A stretch of 64,000 nucleotides of DNA. Origin: Melaminivora jejuensis (GTDB lineage Bacteria > Pseudomonadota > Gammaproteobacteria > Burkholderiales > Burkholderiaceae_C). The DNA lies in assembly GCF_017811175.1 (NCBI RefSeq), contig NZ_JACWIJ010000002.1, forward strand, positions 3,546,501-3,610,500, in the 5' to 3' direction. This document shows positions 1-8,608 of the stretch, piece by piece (the stretch's first letter is position 1; the number at the start of each line of letters is the position of its first letter). A program made the position numbers and the translations under genes. A model generated the notes under the pieces. It did no database searches, was not told the origin of the DNA, and saw only the letters and a list, made by a program, of their open reading frames with translations.

Positions 1-2
1 CG

Positions 3-485
3 GCGCTGCTGCTGTGGCTGGCGGCGGCCATGCTGTGGGTGGCCTGGGGTGATGCGGGGGTCGATGCCCGGCGCTGGCTGCGCGGCAACCTGGGGCTGTG
101 GTCGGCCTGCGCCTATGCCCTGGGGCTGGCGGCCCTGATGGCCTGGCTGCGCCGGGCGCAGGATGCCCGGGGGCCGGCGGCAGTGCATGGGGCAGTGCCT
201 GGGGCCACTGGGGCAGGAGCCTCGCCCTGGTGGGTCAGGCTGTCGCTGCTGGGCGGGCAGTTGAGCTATGGCGTCTATCTGCTGCACAACGCCGCACTGA
301 CCGCAGCCGGCCTGCTGTGGCCGCAGACGGCAGGCTGGACGCGGCTGGGCCTGGCCGTGCTGCTGACGCTGGCCGCCACCTGGGCGCTGCACCATGCGGT
401 CGAGGCGCCGGCGCGCGACTGGGGGCGGCGGCTGTCGGCGCGGCTGGTGGCGCGGCAGCGCAGCCGCGCACGGATCGAAGCGTGA
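3..485 (+). CDS. Acyltransferase-3 family membrane protein, C-terminal part (5' end outside window)
   Basis: The frame is open from the window edge, so the N-terminus is missing. About 160 residues are visible: hydrophobic segments, then the motif LSYGVYLLHN, which is typical of the last membrane helices of acyltransferase-3 (OafA/NodX-like) proteins, and a C-terminal basic tail after EAPARDWGRR. Such proteins O-acetylate or O-acylate cell-surface sugars in the inner membrane. The substrate cannot be told from this fragment. Family assignment rests on the YGVYLLH and E-x-P-x-R-x-W signatures. Confidence 0.7.
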   Translation, partial: ALLLWLAAAMLWVAWGDAGVDARRWLRGNLGLWSACAYALGLAALMAWLRRAQDARGPAAVHGAVPGATGAGASPWWVRLSLLGGQLSYGVYLLHNAALTAAGLLWPQTAGWTRLGLAVLLTLAATWALHHAVEAPARDWGRRLSARLVARQRSRARIEA

Positions 486-673
486 GACAGGCCGGCGCCC
501 TGGGCAAGCCCGTGGGGGTGGCGCATGAGGCGGTGACATACATCAAAAATTGCAACCAGATATTTCGTAACATGCCTGTCCCGCGCCTGCCGTTGACCCG
601 TTGACGACAGGCCGGGTTGTCGCAGGAGCGCCCTGCGTCCTGCTCTCTCAACCGTTATGCCGAGGAGACAGTC

Positions 674-1417
674 ATGATTGGATTGCAAGGTTTCGTGCGG
701 ATGCCGATGCGCTGGCTGGTGTTCATGGCGGTGCTGCTGGCCGGCTGGCTGGCTGCCCCGGCAGTGCAGGCCGGCACGGTGCTGTGGGGAACGGCGCGCA
801 CCGCCGTCTATGACCCGACCTATTGCTGCACCTTGCGCGACGACGCCCCGATCAGCGCCGCGACCGGGGGCTTCGACCTGGTGGCTGGCGCCCTCACGAG
901 CGACGCCAGCCGGGCCGACATCGTCATCAACGCCTACGGCACCCTGGGGGCGGTAGGCGTGCTGGCGCTCAACGAGAGCTTCGATGCCACCAGCACCAAT
1001 GATCCGGCCAGCGGCTACGCCACGCGCATCACGCTGCGCGCCGGCGGGGTCTATCTGGTGGTCATGGCCGATGGCCGGCGCGCCAAGCTGCGCATCGACA
1101 CCATCACTTCGGGCAAGGTGTATGTCAGCTGGCGCCTGCAGGCCAGCGCGCCGCCGCAGCCGCGCAACGTGACCTATCTGACGGTCTGTATGCGCCAGGA
1201 TCCGCCCGCCGGGATGTTCTGCGCCGCACCCCAGCCCCTGGATCTGATGACCACCAGTCAGACAGATGCCCTGCTGCGCGCCGGCCTGGGCTGCACCAGC
1301 CTGAATGCGGGTGCCTACTGGTGCGGCCCGGGCAGCACTATCGATCCTGGCCTCATACTGGTCTATTCGACCCGCGACAGCAAGGTGCTGGAAGTGGTCT
1401 ATGTGATCTTCAACTGA
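674..1417 (+). CDS. Hypothetical secreted protein
   Basis: A 247-residue protein. The start at 674 is preferred over upstream codons because GAGGAG lies about ten bases before it and it begins directly with a signal peptide: a basic region, a hydrophobic core LVFMAVLLAGWLA, and likely cleavage after PAVQA. The mature part contains cysteines (YCC, VCM, GCT, YWCG) that could form disulfides and ends hydrophobic (VVYVIFN). I recognise no family. It converges with and slightly overlaps the frameshifted reverse-strand gene that follows. Export to periplasm or medium is inferred from the signal peptide. Confidence 0.6.
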   Translation: MIGLQGFVRMPMRWLVFMAVLLAGWLAAPAVQAGTVLWGTARTAVYDPTYCCTLRDDAPISAATGGFDLVAGALTSDASRADIVINAYGTLGAVGVLALNESFDATSTNDPASGYATRITLRAGGVYLVVMADGRRAKLRIDTITSGKVYVSWRLQASAPPQPRNVTYLTVCMRQDPPAGMFCAAPQPLDLMTTSQTDALLRAGLGCTSLNAGAYWCGPGSTIDPGLILVYSTRDSKVLEVVYVIFN

Positions 1418-1966
1418 CCGGCTGCAGCGGCGCGATGGCCGAGCGCAGCGCGCCGCTGACGGCATCGCGTGCGATGGGACAGTAGGCGTTGTAGCTGCTG
1501 CCCTCGGGCAGATAGAGGCTGATCAGGAGGCATTCCCGGCGCCCATCGGCCAGCGTGTGGGCAGGGGTGCCGTCTGCCAGGGGGGCAGCTCGATGTGCGC
1601 CGGCAGCAGGGCGTGGCAGGCATGGACGGCGGCGGCCACGCCGCCGAGCTGCTGCGCCAGGGCGTGGTTTTGCTGGTGTCGCGGGTCGAGGGTGTTGCGC
1701 ACGAAGCCGGCCAGCTTGTCGGCGCCATCCTCGCTGGTGTGGAAGGCGGCCAGGGCTTTTTCGCCGGCCAGCGCCACGCGGCTGGTGCTGGCGTCGCTGC
1801 CGTTGGCTGGCGGGCCGACGAAGAACAGTTGCGGCGACAGGCTGCCGCGTTCGGTCAACATGCCGATGGCCAGGCGTGCGCAGTGTTGGTAGGCGCTTTG
1901 TGCCAGAGAGCCGGGGGCCGGGGTTGGCGCGGCAGCCGGGGCTGCGCCGGGGAGGTTTGCAGTCAT
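1410..1966 (-). pseudogene. Hypothetical protein, frameshifted at a G6 run
   Basis: Reading from ATG at 1966 gives a plausible soluble protein (MTANLPGAAP...) that ends early at 1523. Adding one base in the run of six G at 1580-1585 continues it in a second frame through LADGTPAHTLADGRREC to a stop at 1410, for about 185 residues. The joined sequence runs smoothly across the join, so the two halves are one gene with a one-base loss. I recognise no domain. The likely cause is a homopolymer read error (see the finding on six such breaks), though a real mutation cannot be excluded. Confidence 0.55.
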
Positions 1967-2109
1967 GTCGGATCGGGAAGGCAAAGGCCGGCATTGTCCC
2001 GCAACGGCAGGCCTTGGCATCTGCCTGATGCGGGCCGGGTTTTTTGCGTGCCTGGGCTACAGTGGCAGGCTTTGCCGGCATGTCGCCGGTTTTTGCCAAG
2101 GATGCTTTC

Positions 2110-2298
2110 ATGAACACACCTGTTTTCAATGCCACTCCCAACGCTGCCTCCAGCACTGAACCTGCCTCGGCTCCTGCTGCCACCGAGGAGCTGATGCGCA
2201 GGATCGAGGCCGATCTGGTCAAGATGCTGGAGCGCGGCGCAGCGGGTAAGAAGGCGGCCAGCGAGGCGCCTGCCCAGCAGGACAAGGCGCAGGGCTGA
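2110..2298 (+). CDS. Small hypothetical protein (62 aa)
   Basis: Short ORF starting ATG at 2110. It is low complexity, rich in Ala, Thr and Ser at first, then has an amphipathic helical stretch (ELMRRIEADLVKMLERG) and a Lys/Glu/Gln tail. Another in-frame ATG lies at 2080. There is no recognisable family. It is kept because the helical part looks protein-like and it lies diverged from the preceding gene with its own upstream space. It could be spurious. Confidence 0.35.
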   Translation: MNTPVFNATPNAASSTEPASAPAATEELMRRIEADLVKMLERGAAGKKAASEAPAQQDKAQG

Positions 2299-2302
2299 AC
2301 GG

Positions 2303-2400
2303 GCCGCGCCGGCCCCCACCCCAGCCCTCCCCCGAAGGGGGAGGGAGTGAAACCGGCAGCCCCCATCCCCGCAGAGAGCAAAACCGCCGGGCTTCATCCC
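2303..2400 (+). repeat. GC-rich palindromic intergenic repeat, copy a
   Basis: CCCCCACCCCAGCCCTCCCC followed by its inverted counterpart GGGGGAGGGAG, then CAGCCCCCATCCC. The same modules recur at 6801, 17553, 18244, 20869, 21401, 22668, 31241, 31886 and 48888. Another part of the space before 2528 holds a tandem GGGCA repeat (about 2406-2424). Confidence 0.7.
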
Positions 2401-2444
2401 CGCAAAGGGCAGGGCAGGGCAGGGCAAGGCACTGGCAGCCTGTG

Positions 2445-2458
2445 GTGACCCGCATCAC
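2445..2458 (+). promoter_or_regulatory. Possible CRP/FNR-family operator
   Basis: GTGA-CCCGCA-TCAC matches the TGTGA-N6-TCACA class of sites. Its centre is about 72 bases upstream of a plausible transcription start near 2524, a spacing used by class I CRP sites. Binding is inferred from sequence only. Confidence 0.35.
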
Positions 2459-2486
2459 ACGCTGCCTTTTCTTTTTCCGAAAAATC

Positions 2487-2517
2487 TCATATAGGAGTTC
2501 ATATAGGGTTTTATACT
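2487..2517 (+). promoter_or_regulatory. Direct repeats and -10 element upstream of the TnpB-like gene
   Basis: TCATATAGG occurs at 2487-2495 and again at 2499-2507, a 12-base period. TATACT at 2512-2517 fits a -10 box. It lies so close to ATG 2528 that the message would be leaderless or nearly so, in agreement with the lack of a ribosome binding site. The stretch is strikingly AT-rich for this genome. Confidence 0.4.
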
Positions 2518-2527
2518 GCGCCCCTGT

Positions 2528-3148
2528 ATGAACTCTGTGCTGCGTATTTCCCTGGACACCAGTCCCGAGCAGACCGAACGCCTGCAAGCCCTGCAGCGTG
2601 GCTTTGCCCAGGTCTGCAACGCCCTGGCGCCGCTGGTGCAGCAAACGCGCGTGTGGAACCGCGTCGCCCTGCACCACCTGGCCTACCGGCAGCTGCGCGA
2701 GCAGTTCCCGGAGATGGGCTCGCAGATGGTGTGCAACGCCATCTACTCGGTCTCGCGCACCAGCCGCGTGGTGTTCCAGCACCCGGGCAGTCCGTTCCAC
2801 CTCTCGCGCCTGGAGGGCAAGCCCCTGCCGCTGCTGCGCTTTGCCGATACCTGCCCGGTGTACTTCGACCGGCACACGCTCAGCGTCAAGGGCGGGCAGC
2901 TGTCCATGTTCACCCTCGATGGCCGGATGCGCTTCCAGCTCGGCCTCAAGCCTGAGGACGAGGCGCTGTTTGCCACGCACAAGCTGCGCGAGATCGTGCT
3001 GGCGCGCACCGCCGAAGGCCACTACGGCCTGTCGTTCGCCTTTGTCGATCAGCAGGCCGCGCCCGAGCCTGGGGCCGCCCAGCCGGTCGAGCCCACCGGG
3101 CCGGATGCCGAAATCCCCGAATACGTCATGGTCGAAGAAACCGCATGA
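2528..3148 (+). CDS. TnpB-like N-terminal-domain protein lacking the RuvC nuclease
   Basis: A 206-residue protein. Residues 1-165 resemble the N-terminal half of IS605/IS1341 TnpB: an opening beta strand (VLRISLDTSPEQ), a helical region ending in LAYRQLREQFPEMGSQMV and AIYSVSR, then beta strands around PVYFDRHTLSVKGGQLSM and REIVLARTAEGHYGLSFAF. In TnpB the RuvC domain would begin next; here only an acidic, proline-rich tail follows. No nuclease residues exist, so cleavage is not expected. The stop overlaps the ATG of the first secretion ABC gene by four bases, implying translational coupling. A nucleic-acid-binding or regulatory role is inference. Homology was judged by eye and needs a profile search. 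Confidence 0.6.
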   Translation: MNSVLRISLDTSPEQTERLQALQRGFAQVCNALAPLVQQTRVWNRVALHHLAYRQLREQFPEMGSQMVCNAIYSVSRTSRVVFQHPGSPFHLSRLEGKPLPLLRFADTCPVYFDRHTLSVKGGQLSMFTLDGRMRFQLGLKPEDEALFATHKLREIVLARTAEGHYGLSFAFVDQQAAPEPGAAQPVEPTGPDAEIPEYVMVEETA

Positions 3149-4926
3149 AACCCGCCCAAGCCCACAAAAACGCCAAGGCCGTCGCGCCTGGCCCATCGTC
3201 GCCCTCCGAGCTGCGCGCCGCGCTGGCCGCGCTCACGCCCTACTTCCGGCGTGCAGCGGGCTTCAGCCTGCTGTCGGGCCTGCTGGTGCTGGCGCCTTCG
3301 GGCTACATGCTGGAGGTCTATGGCCGGGTGGTCAACAGCCGCAGCCACACCACGCTGGCGATGCTCACGCTGCTGATCCTGGGCGTCTATATCGTCATGG
3401 AGCTGCTGGAGTGGGCGCGCAGCGAGCTGATGCGCGCCGCCAGCGTGGAGCTGGACGAGCGCCTGCGCGAGCGCATCTTCCGCGCCATCTTCGATGCCAA
3501 CCTGCGCCGCATCCCGGGCGGCACGCAGCAGCCGCTCAATGACTTCAAGCAGGTGCGCGAATTCCTGTATGCGCCGGTGCTGCTGGGGATCATGGAGTCG
3601 CCCGTGTCCATCGTCATGCTGGTGCTGCTGTTCCTGATCAATCCGGCGCTGGGCTGGTCGGCCATCGCCTTTGCCTGTGTCATCACGCTGGTGGCCTGGA
3701 TCAACGAGCGCGCCACCAAGCCGCCGCTGATGCAGGCCAACCGCGCCGCCATCGCCGCCCAGCAGTACGCCGACGGCTCGCTGCGCAACGCCCAGGTCAT
3801 TGAGTCCATGGGCATGTTGCGCGATGTCCATGCGCGCTGGATGGACAAGCAGCGCGAATTCCTGAACCTGCAGGCCCAGGCGTCCGAGGCCGCCGGGGGC
3901 TTTCAGGCGCTGTCCAAGTTCCTGCAGACCACGCTCAGCTCGGGCCTGCTCGGGCTGGGCTGCTGGCTGCTGCTGCACGGCACGCTCAACGGCGGCGACG
4001 TGATGATGATCATGGCTTCGGTCTTCGGTGGCCGCGTGGTGGCGCCGCTGGTGCAGGCGGTGACGCAGTGGCAGTCGGTGGTCAACGTGCGCGACGCCTG
4101 GGGCCGGCTGGATCAATTGCTGTCCGCCGTGCCGGCGCAGCCCGAGAACATGCCGCTGCCGGCGCCGCGCGGCCAGCTCCAGGTGGAGCCGCTGGTGGCC
4201 GGCGCGCCGGGCAACGCCGGGCAGATCCTGCGCGGCGTGGGCTTTGCGCTCAACCCCGGCGAGGTGCTGGCCGTGGTCGGCCCCTCGGCCTCGGGCAAGA
4301 CCACGCTGGCGCGGCTGCTGGTGGGCATCTGGCCGGCCATGGCCGGCAAGGTGCGCCTCGATGGCGCCGATGTCTTCACCTGGAACAAGGCTGAGCTGGG
4401 GCCGCACGTGGGCTATCTGCCGCAGGGCGTGGAGCTGTTCGATGGCAGCATCGCCGAGAACATCGCGCGCTTTGGCGAGGTGGACATGGCCCGGGTCGAG
4501 GAGGCGGCGCGCGCCGTCGGCCTGCACGAGTTCATCCTCGGCCTGCCGCAGGGTTACGACAGCCCGGTGGGGCAGGGCGGGGCGCGCCTGTCAGGCGGGC
4601 AGCGCCAGCGCGTGGGCCTGGCGCGGGCGCTGTACGGCAATCCGGTCTTCGTGGTGCTCGACGAGCCCAACTCCAGTCTGGACGAGGAGGGCGATGCGGC
4701 CCTGGCGCGTGCCATCGCGTTCATGAAGTCGCGCGGCACCACCTTCGTCATCATGACGCACCGCACCAGCGTGCTGGCCGTGGCCGACAAGATGCTGGTG
4801 CTGCGCGAGGGGCAGACCCAGGCCTTCGGCCCGCGCGATGAAGTGCTGGCGGCGCTGCAAAAGGCCGCCCAGCAGGCGCAGCAGCCGCCCATGGCCCCGG
4901 CGCGCCAACTCGCGTCCGCCGCCTGA
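3145..4926 (+). CDS. Type I secretion permease/ATPase (first of two)
   Basis: A 593-residue half-transporter of the PrtD/HlyB class, which powers one-step export of proteins from cytoplasm to medium. The N-terminal half (about 35-320) holds the membrane helices. The ATPase half has Walker A GPSASGKTT near 379, signature LSGGQRQRVGLARAL near 482, Walker B with catalytic Glu (VVLDEP) near 502 and H-loop His (MTHR) near 537, so it should be active. There is no N-terminal C39 peptidase, so substrates would carry a C-terminal signal. It overlaps the preceding gene by four bases and is followed by a paralogue 37 bases later. Confidence 0.9.
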   Translation: MKPAQAHKNAKAVAPGPSSPSELRAALAALTPYFRRAAGFSLLSGLLVLAPSGYMLEVYGRVVNSRSHTTLAMLTLLILGVYIVMELLEWARSELMRAASVELDERLRERIFRAIFDANLRRIPGGTQQPLNDFKQVREFLYAPVLLGIMESPVSIVMLVLLFLINPALGWSAIAFACVITLVAWINERATKPPLMQANRAAIAAQQYADGSLRNAQVIESMGMLRDVHARWMDKQREFLNLQAQASEAAGGFQALSKFLQTTLSSGLLGLGCWLLLHGTLNGGDVMMIMASVFGGRVVAPLVQAVTQWQSVVNVRDAWGRLDQLLSAVPAQPENMPLPAPRGQLQVEPLVAGAPGNAGQILRGVGFALNPGEVLAVVGPSASGKTTLARLLVGIWPAMAGKVRLDGADVFTWNKAELGPHVGYLPQGVELFDGSIAENIARFGEVDMARVEEAARAVGLHEFILGLPQGYDSPVGQGGARLSGGQRQRVGLARALYGNPVFVVLDEPNSSLDEEGDAALARAIAFMKSRGTTFVIMTHRTSVLAVADKMLVLREGQTQAFGPRDEVLAALQKAAQQAQQPPMAPARQLASAA

Positions 4927-4963
4927 CGCCCCGGCGCCGTCTTCCAGAACACGAATTTTCATC

Positions 4964-6724
4964 ATGAGCAAACCAGGTTTCTTTGCCCGCAGCGAACTCA
5001 CGCAGGTGTTGTGGAGCTTTCGCCGCGAGTTCTTCATGGTGGGCATCTTCAGCATGGTGGCCAACGTGCTGATGCTGGCGCCCACGCTGTACATGCTGCA
5101 GGTCTATGACCGCGTGCTGATGAGCAGGAGCGAGCTGACGCTGCTGGCCATGTCGCTGATCACGCTGTTTCTGTTCGCGGTCATGGCGTTTTCCGAGTGG
5201 ATGCGCTCGCGCGTGCTGGTGCGCTCGGGCCTGCGGCTGGACGCGCTGCTGGGCACGCGGGTGTTCAACGCCAGCTTCGACTCCTACCTGCAGCAAGAGG
5301 GCAGCGGCCCGGCGCGCGCCTTTGGCGACCTGATCCAGGTGCGCCAGTTCCTCACGGGCCAGGGCATCTTTGCCTTCTTCGACGCGCCCTGGGCGCCGAT
5401 CTACGTGGCGGTGCTGTTCTTCCTGCACCCGCTGCTGGGCTGGATGGCGATCTTCTTCTCGCTGGTGCAAGTCGCCCTGGCCTGGTTCGGCCACCGGCGC
5501 ACGGTGGCCCCGGCCGAGGCGGCCAGCCTGGCCACGTCCGAGACCAATGCCTACCTGCAGGCCAAGCTGCGCAACGCCGAGGTGCTCGAATCCATGGGCA
5601 TGGTGCACAACCTGCGCGGGCACTGGCTGCGCCGGCACGTGCAGACGCTGGGCCTGCAGTCCACCTCGCAGTCCATGGCGCACCGCATCACCGCCTGGAG
5701 CAAGTTCATCCGCTACTCGCAGCAGTCGCTGGCGCTGGGCGCCGGGGCGCTGCTGGTCATCGAGGGCCAGCTCTCGCCCGGCGGCATGATCGCCTCCAAC
5801 GTGCTGATGACGCGCGCGCTGGCGCCCATCGACATGCTGGTGGGCACCTGGCGGCTGTTCATCAACGCACGCTCGGCCTTTGGCCGGCTCGAAGCGCTGC
5901 TGGGCCAGTACCCCGAGGGCGATCCGGCGCTCAAGCGCGTGGCGCCCAAGGGCGAGCTGGTGCTGCGCGACGTGGTGGCCAGCGCGCCGGGGCGCAGCAC
6001 GCCCATCCTCAAGGGCATCGGCACGACCATCGTGCAGGGTGCGGTGACGGTGGTGCTGGGGCCGTCCGGCTCGGGCAAATCGACGCTGGCGCGCGCCATG
6101 ATCGGCATCTGGCCGGGCGTGGCGGGCGAGGTGCTGCTCGATGGCCTGCCGGTACATAGCTGGGATCGCGGCGAGTTGGGGCCGCACATCGGCTACCTGC
6201 CGCAGGACGTGGAGCTGTTCGAGGGCAGCATTGCCGAGAACATCGCGCGCCTGGGCGAGGTGGACTCGGCCAAGGTCATCGCCGCTGCCAGGAGCGCCGG
6301 GCTGCACGACATGATTCTGCGCTTTCCCAAGGGCTACGACACGCCCATGGGCGAGGCCGGCAACCTGCTGTCGGGCGGCCAGCGCCAGCGCATCGGCCTG
6401 GCGCGCGCGCTGTATGGCGAGCCGGTGCTGGTGGTGCTCGACGAGCCCAATGCCAATCTGGACGACGTGGGCGAGCAGGCGCTGGTGCGCGCCGTGCAGC
6501 AGCTCAAGGAGCGCGGCTGCACGGTGGTGCTGATCACGCACCGCCCGGGCATCCTGGCGGTGGCCGACCGGCTGCTGATCCTCGCTGATGGCCGCGTGCA
6601 GGCCGACGGCCCGCGCGACGCCGTGCTCGCTGCGCTGCGCGCCCAGCAGGAGCAGGCCGCGCGCAATGCGCAGGCGGCGCAGGCCGGGCAGGCGGGTGGT
6701 GGTCTAGCAGCGCAGCCGGCTTGA
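4964..6724 (+). CDS. Type I secretion permease/ATPase (second of two)
   Basis: A 586-residue paralogue of the preceding gene with the same plan: membrane domain, Walker [10 protein letters not shown] near 366, signature LSGGQRQRIGLARAL near 469, VVLDEPNANLD near 489 and ITHR. ATG 4964 (MSKPGFFARSEL) is chosen because the frame extended upstream overlaps the first ABC gene and lacks protein character. Both ATPases look intact, which suggests a heterodimer or two homodimers sharing one HlyD/TolC pair. The C-terminus is Ala/Gln-rich. Confidence 0.88.
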   Translation: MSKPGFFARSELTQVLWSFRREFFMVGIFSMVANVLMLAPTLYMLQVYDRVLMSRSELTLLAMSLITLFLFAVMAFSEWMRSRVLVRSGLRLDALLGTRVFNASFDSYLQQEGSGPARAFGDLIQVRQFLTGQGIFAFFDAPWAPIYVAVLFFLHPLLGWMAIFFSLVQVALAWFGHRRTVAPAEAASLATSETNAYLQAKLRNAEVLESMGMVHNLRGHWLRRHVQTLGLQSTSQSMAHRITAWSKFIRYSQQSLALGAGALLVIEGQLSPGGMIASNVLMTRALAPIDMLVGTWRLFINARSAFGRLEALLGQYPEGDPALKRVAPKGELVLRDVVASAPGRSTPILKGIGTTIVQGAVTVVLGPSGSGKSTLARAMIGIWPGVAGEVLLDGLPVHSWDRGELGPHIGYLPQDVELFEGSIAENIARLGEVDSAKVIAAARSAGLHDMILRFPKGYDTPMGEAGNLLSGGQRQRIGLARALYGEPVLVVLDEPNANLDDVGEQALVRAVQQLKERGCTVVLITHRPGILAVADRLLILADGRVQADGPRDAVLAALRAQQEQAARNAQAAQAGQAGGGLAAQPA

Positions 6725-6800
6725 AGATGAGGCTGGGCCCCATGTCCTCGACACTGCCCCGCTGTGTGGCCAAGGCCGCTTCCCGCGCCCCGGGTCTCGG

Positions 6801-6985
6801 CTCCCTCTCCCGCGTGCGGGAGAGGGCTGGGGTGAGGGGGCCGGCAGTGGACGCAGCGCCCGAACCACCCCCTCACCCCCACCCTCTCCCCCAAGGGGCG
6901 AGGGAGTGAAGACCCCGGCCAGCGCCCAAGGCTCTTTCACCGTCCCGGCAGATGCACCCCCCTGCTTCCTCCCCCAAGGGGCAGG
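6801..6985. repeat. GC-rich palindromic intergenic repeat, copy b
   Basis: CCCTCTCCCGC...GCGGGAGAGGG forms a hairpin, followed by GGGGTGAGGGGG and later CACCCTCTCCCCC-AAGGGGCGAGGGAG and CTCCCCCAAGGGGCAGGAG modules. Same family as the copy at 2303. Confidence 0.7.
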
Positions 6986-7005
6986 AGCCAGCGCACCATG
7001 CTCAA

Positions 7006-7066
7006 CATTTTGATAGCTGTCACCGCTTGCCAGGCAACGGTTTCAGCCACTTTTGACCCCTAAAAC
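7006..7066 (+). repeat. AGCTRTCA dispersed repeat, copy 1
   Basis: Reads ATAGCTGTCACCGCTTGCC then AGGCAACGGTTTCAGCCACTTTTGACC, so it has an internal inverted repeat (GCTTGCC/GGCAA) and an AT-rich start. It matches 12 other copies in this window. Confidence 0.75.
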
Positions 7067-7165
7067 ACTCGTTGCAGCCGGCTTTTTCGGCCCTGTTTCT
7101 TCCCTTTCGCTCCGACTGCTCGCGCAGCTCCCGGGCACACGAATTCTTGCTAGGCAGGTACTGAC

Positions 7166-8533
7166 ATGGCGACCTCTTTGATCTCCTCTTCCCAAGGCAG
7201 CGCCGGCGGTGCGCTGGTCGATGGCGCGGCTGGCGCGCCCCAGCCGGCAGCGCGCGAGGCGCGCCGTGCCGGGCGCATCGGCCTGCTGGCGCTGGCCATC
7301 GGCTTTGGCGGCTTTTTGCTGTGGGCCGGCCTGGCGCCGCTCGACGAGGGCGTGCCGGGCCAGGGCATGGTCGCCATCGACACCAAGCGCAAGGCGGTGC
7401 AGCACCTGTCGGGCGGCATCGTCAAGGAAGTGCTGGTGCGCGAGGGCCAGCAGGTGCGCGAGGGCCAGCCGCTGCTGCGCCTCGATGAAGCCGTGGTGCG
7501 CGCCAACTATGAATCCGTGCGCCAGCGCTACCTGGGCCTGCGCGCCATGCAGGGCCGGCTGATGGCCGAGCAGTCCGGCGCCGGCGGCGTGCGCTTCCAC
7601 CCCGACCTGGAAAAAGCCGCCTCCGACCCGCTGATCCGCCAGCAGATGATGAACCAGGAACAACTGTTCCAGACCCGGCGCAACCTGTTGAGCTCGGACT
7701 TGCAGTCCATCGAGGAAAGCATCCAGGGCCAGCAAGGCCTGCTGGGTTCCTACGCCAGCATGTTGGACAGCCGCAAGAGCCAGCTGGCGCTGGTGCGCGA
7801 GGAGCTGAGCCACCTGCGCGGCCTGGTCGCCGAGGGCTATGCGCCGCGCAACCGCCAGCTCGAACTGGAGCGCACCGTGGCCGAGATCAGCAGCGCCATC
7901 GCCGACCTGCAGGGCAACACCGTGCGCGCCCAGCGCGCCATCGGCGAGCTGCGCCAGCGCGCCAACTCGCGGCGCGCCGAATACCGCCGCGAGGTCGAGA
8001 CGCAACTGGCCGATGTCGATCGCGAAGTCCTGGCCGAGGAGCAGAAATTCAAGGCCGTGGCCAACGACCTGGAGCGCATCGAGATCAAGGCCCCCGTCGA
8101 TGGCCAGGTGGTCGGCCTGGCGGTGCAGACCGTGGGCGGCGTGGTGCAGCCCGGCCAGAAGATCATGGACATCGTGCCCGGCAATGAAGACCTGCTGCTG
8201 GAGGCGCACGTCGCCCCGCACCTGATCGACCGCGTCCATGCCGGGCTGCCGGTGGACGTGCGTTTCAACTCGTTCGCGCACTCGCCGCAGCTGGTGGTGC
8301 AGGGGCAGGTGGTGTCGGTCTCGGGCGACTTGCTGACCGATCCGGCCACCAACATGCCGTACTACCTGGCGCGCGTGCAGCTCACCCCGGAAGGCCGCGC
8401 GGCGCTGGGCAAGCGCCAGCTGCAGCCCGGGATGCCGGTGGAGGTGGTCTTCAAGACCGGCGAGCGCTCCATGCTGACCTATCTGCTGCATCCGCTGCTC
8501 AAGCGCATGTCGGCGTCCATGAAGGAAGAGTGA
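7166..8533 (+). CDS. HlyD-family type I secretion periplasmic adaptor
   Basis: A 455-residue membrane fusion protein. The short cytoplasmic N-terminus is Ala/Gly-rich, one membrane helix spans about 38-57, then come the beta-barrel/lipoyl start (GQGMVAIDTKRKAVQHLSGG), a long coiled-coil hairpin (about 110-300) and the returning lipoyl half (IKAPVDGQVVGLAV). It bridges the ABC permeases in the inner membrane to the TolC-like channel. The first ATG giving this topology is 7166. Confidence 0.9.
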   Translation: MATSLISSSQGSAGGALVDGAAGAPQPAAREARRAGRIGLLALAIGFGGFLLWAGLAPLDEGVPGQGMVAIDTKRKAVQHLSGGIVKEVLVREGQQVREGQPLLRLDEAVVRANYESVRQRYLGLRAMQGRLMAEQSGAGGVRFHPDLEKAASDPLIRQQMMNQEQLFQTRRNLLSSDLQSIEESIQGQQGLLGSYASMLDSRKSQLALVREELSHLRGLVAEGYAPRNRQLELERTVAEISSAIADLQGNTVRAQRAIGELRQRANSRRAEYRREVETQLADVDREVLAEEQKFKAVANDLERIEIKAPVDGQVVGLAVQTVGGVVQPGQKIMDIVPGNEDLLLEAHVAPHLIDRVHAGLPVDVRFNSFAHSPQLVVQGQVVSVSGDLLTDPATNMPYYLARVQLTPEGRAALGKRQLQPGMPVEVVFKTGERSMLTYLLHPLLKRMSASMKEE

Positions 8534-8608
8534 GGCCGTGTTGTCAGTGGGTTTTGGCTCTTCGCCCGCGCCACTCCCCGCTTCCCCACATCAAGGCAAT
8601 CCACCCAA

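Larger units (their letters stand above)
6725..7165. other. Intergenic region within the secretion operon: repeats only
   Basis: A 441-base gap between the second ABC gene and the hlyD-like gene. It holds GC-rich palindromic repeats (about 6801-6985) and one AGCTRTCA repeat (7006-7066). I see no credible gene. The hairpins could reduce read-through, so the hlyD and tolC genes may be partly uncoupled from the ABC genes. Confidence 0.6.

Noticed and set aside
1580..1585. Homopolymer runs as phase-variation switches
   Set aside because: The runs are only 4-6 bases, affect housekeeping genes, and all miss one base in the same direction; technical error is simpler.
2406..2424. Tandem GGGCA repeat upstream of the TnpB-like gene as a regulatory array
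   Set aside because: Only about four imperfect units in a GC-rich spacer; too short to separate from chance slippage.
3049..4527. Very long open frames on the strand opposite to the secretion ABC genes and similar ones elsewhere
   Set aside because: In high-GC DNA the antisense frames stay open; these translate to His/Arg/Gln-rich low-complexity sequence with no family features and overlap well-supported genes.
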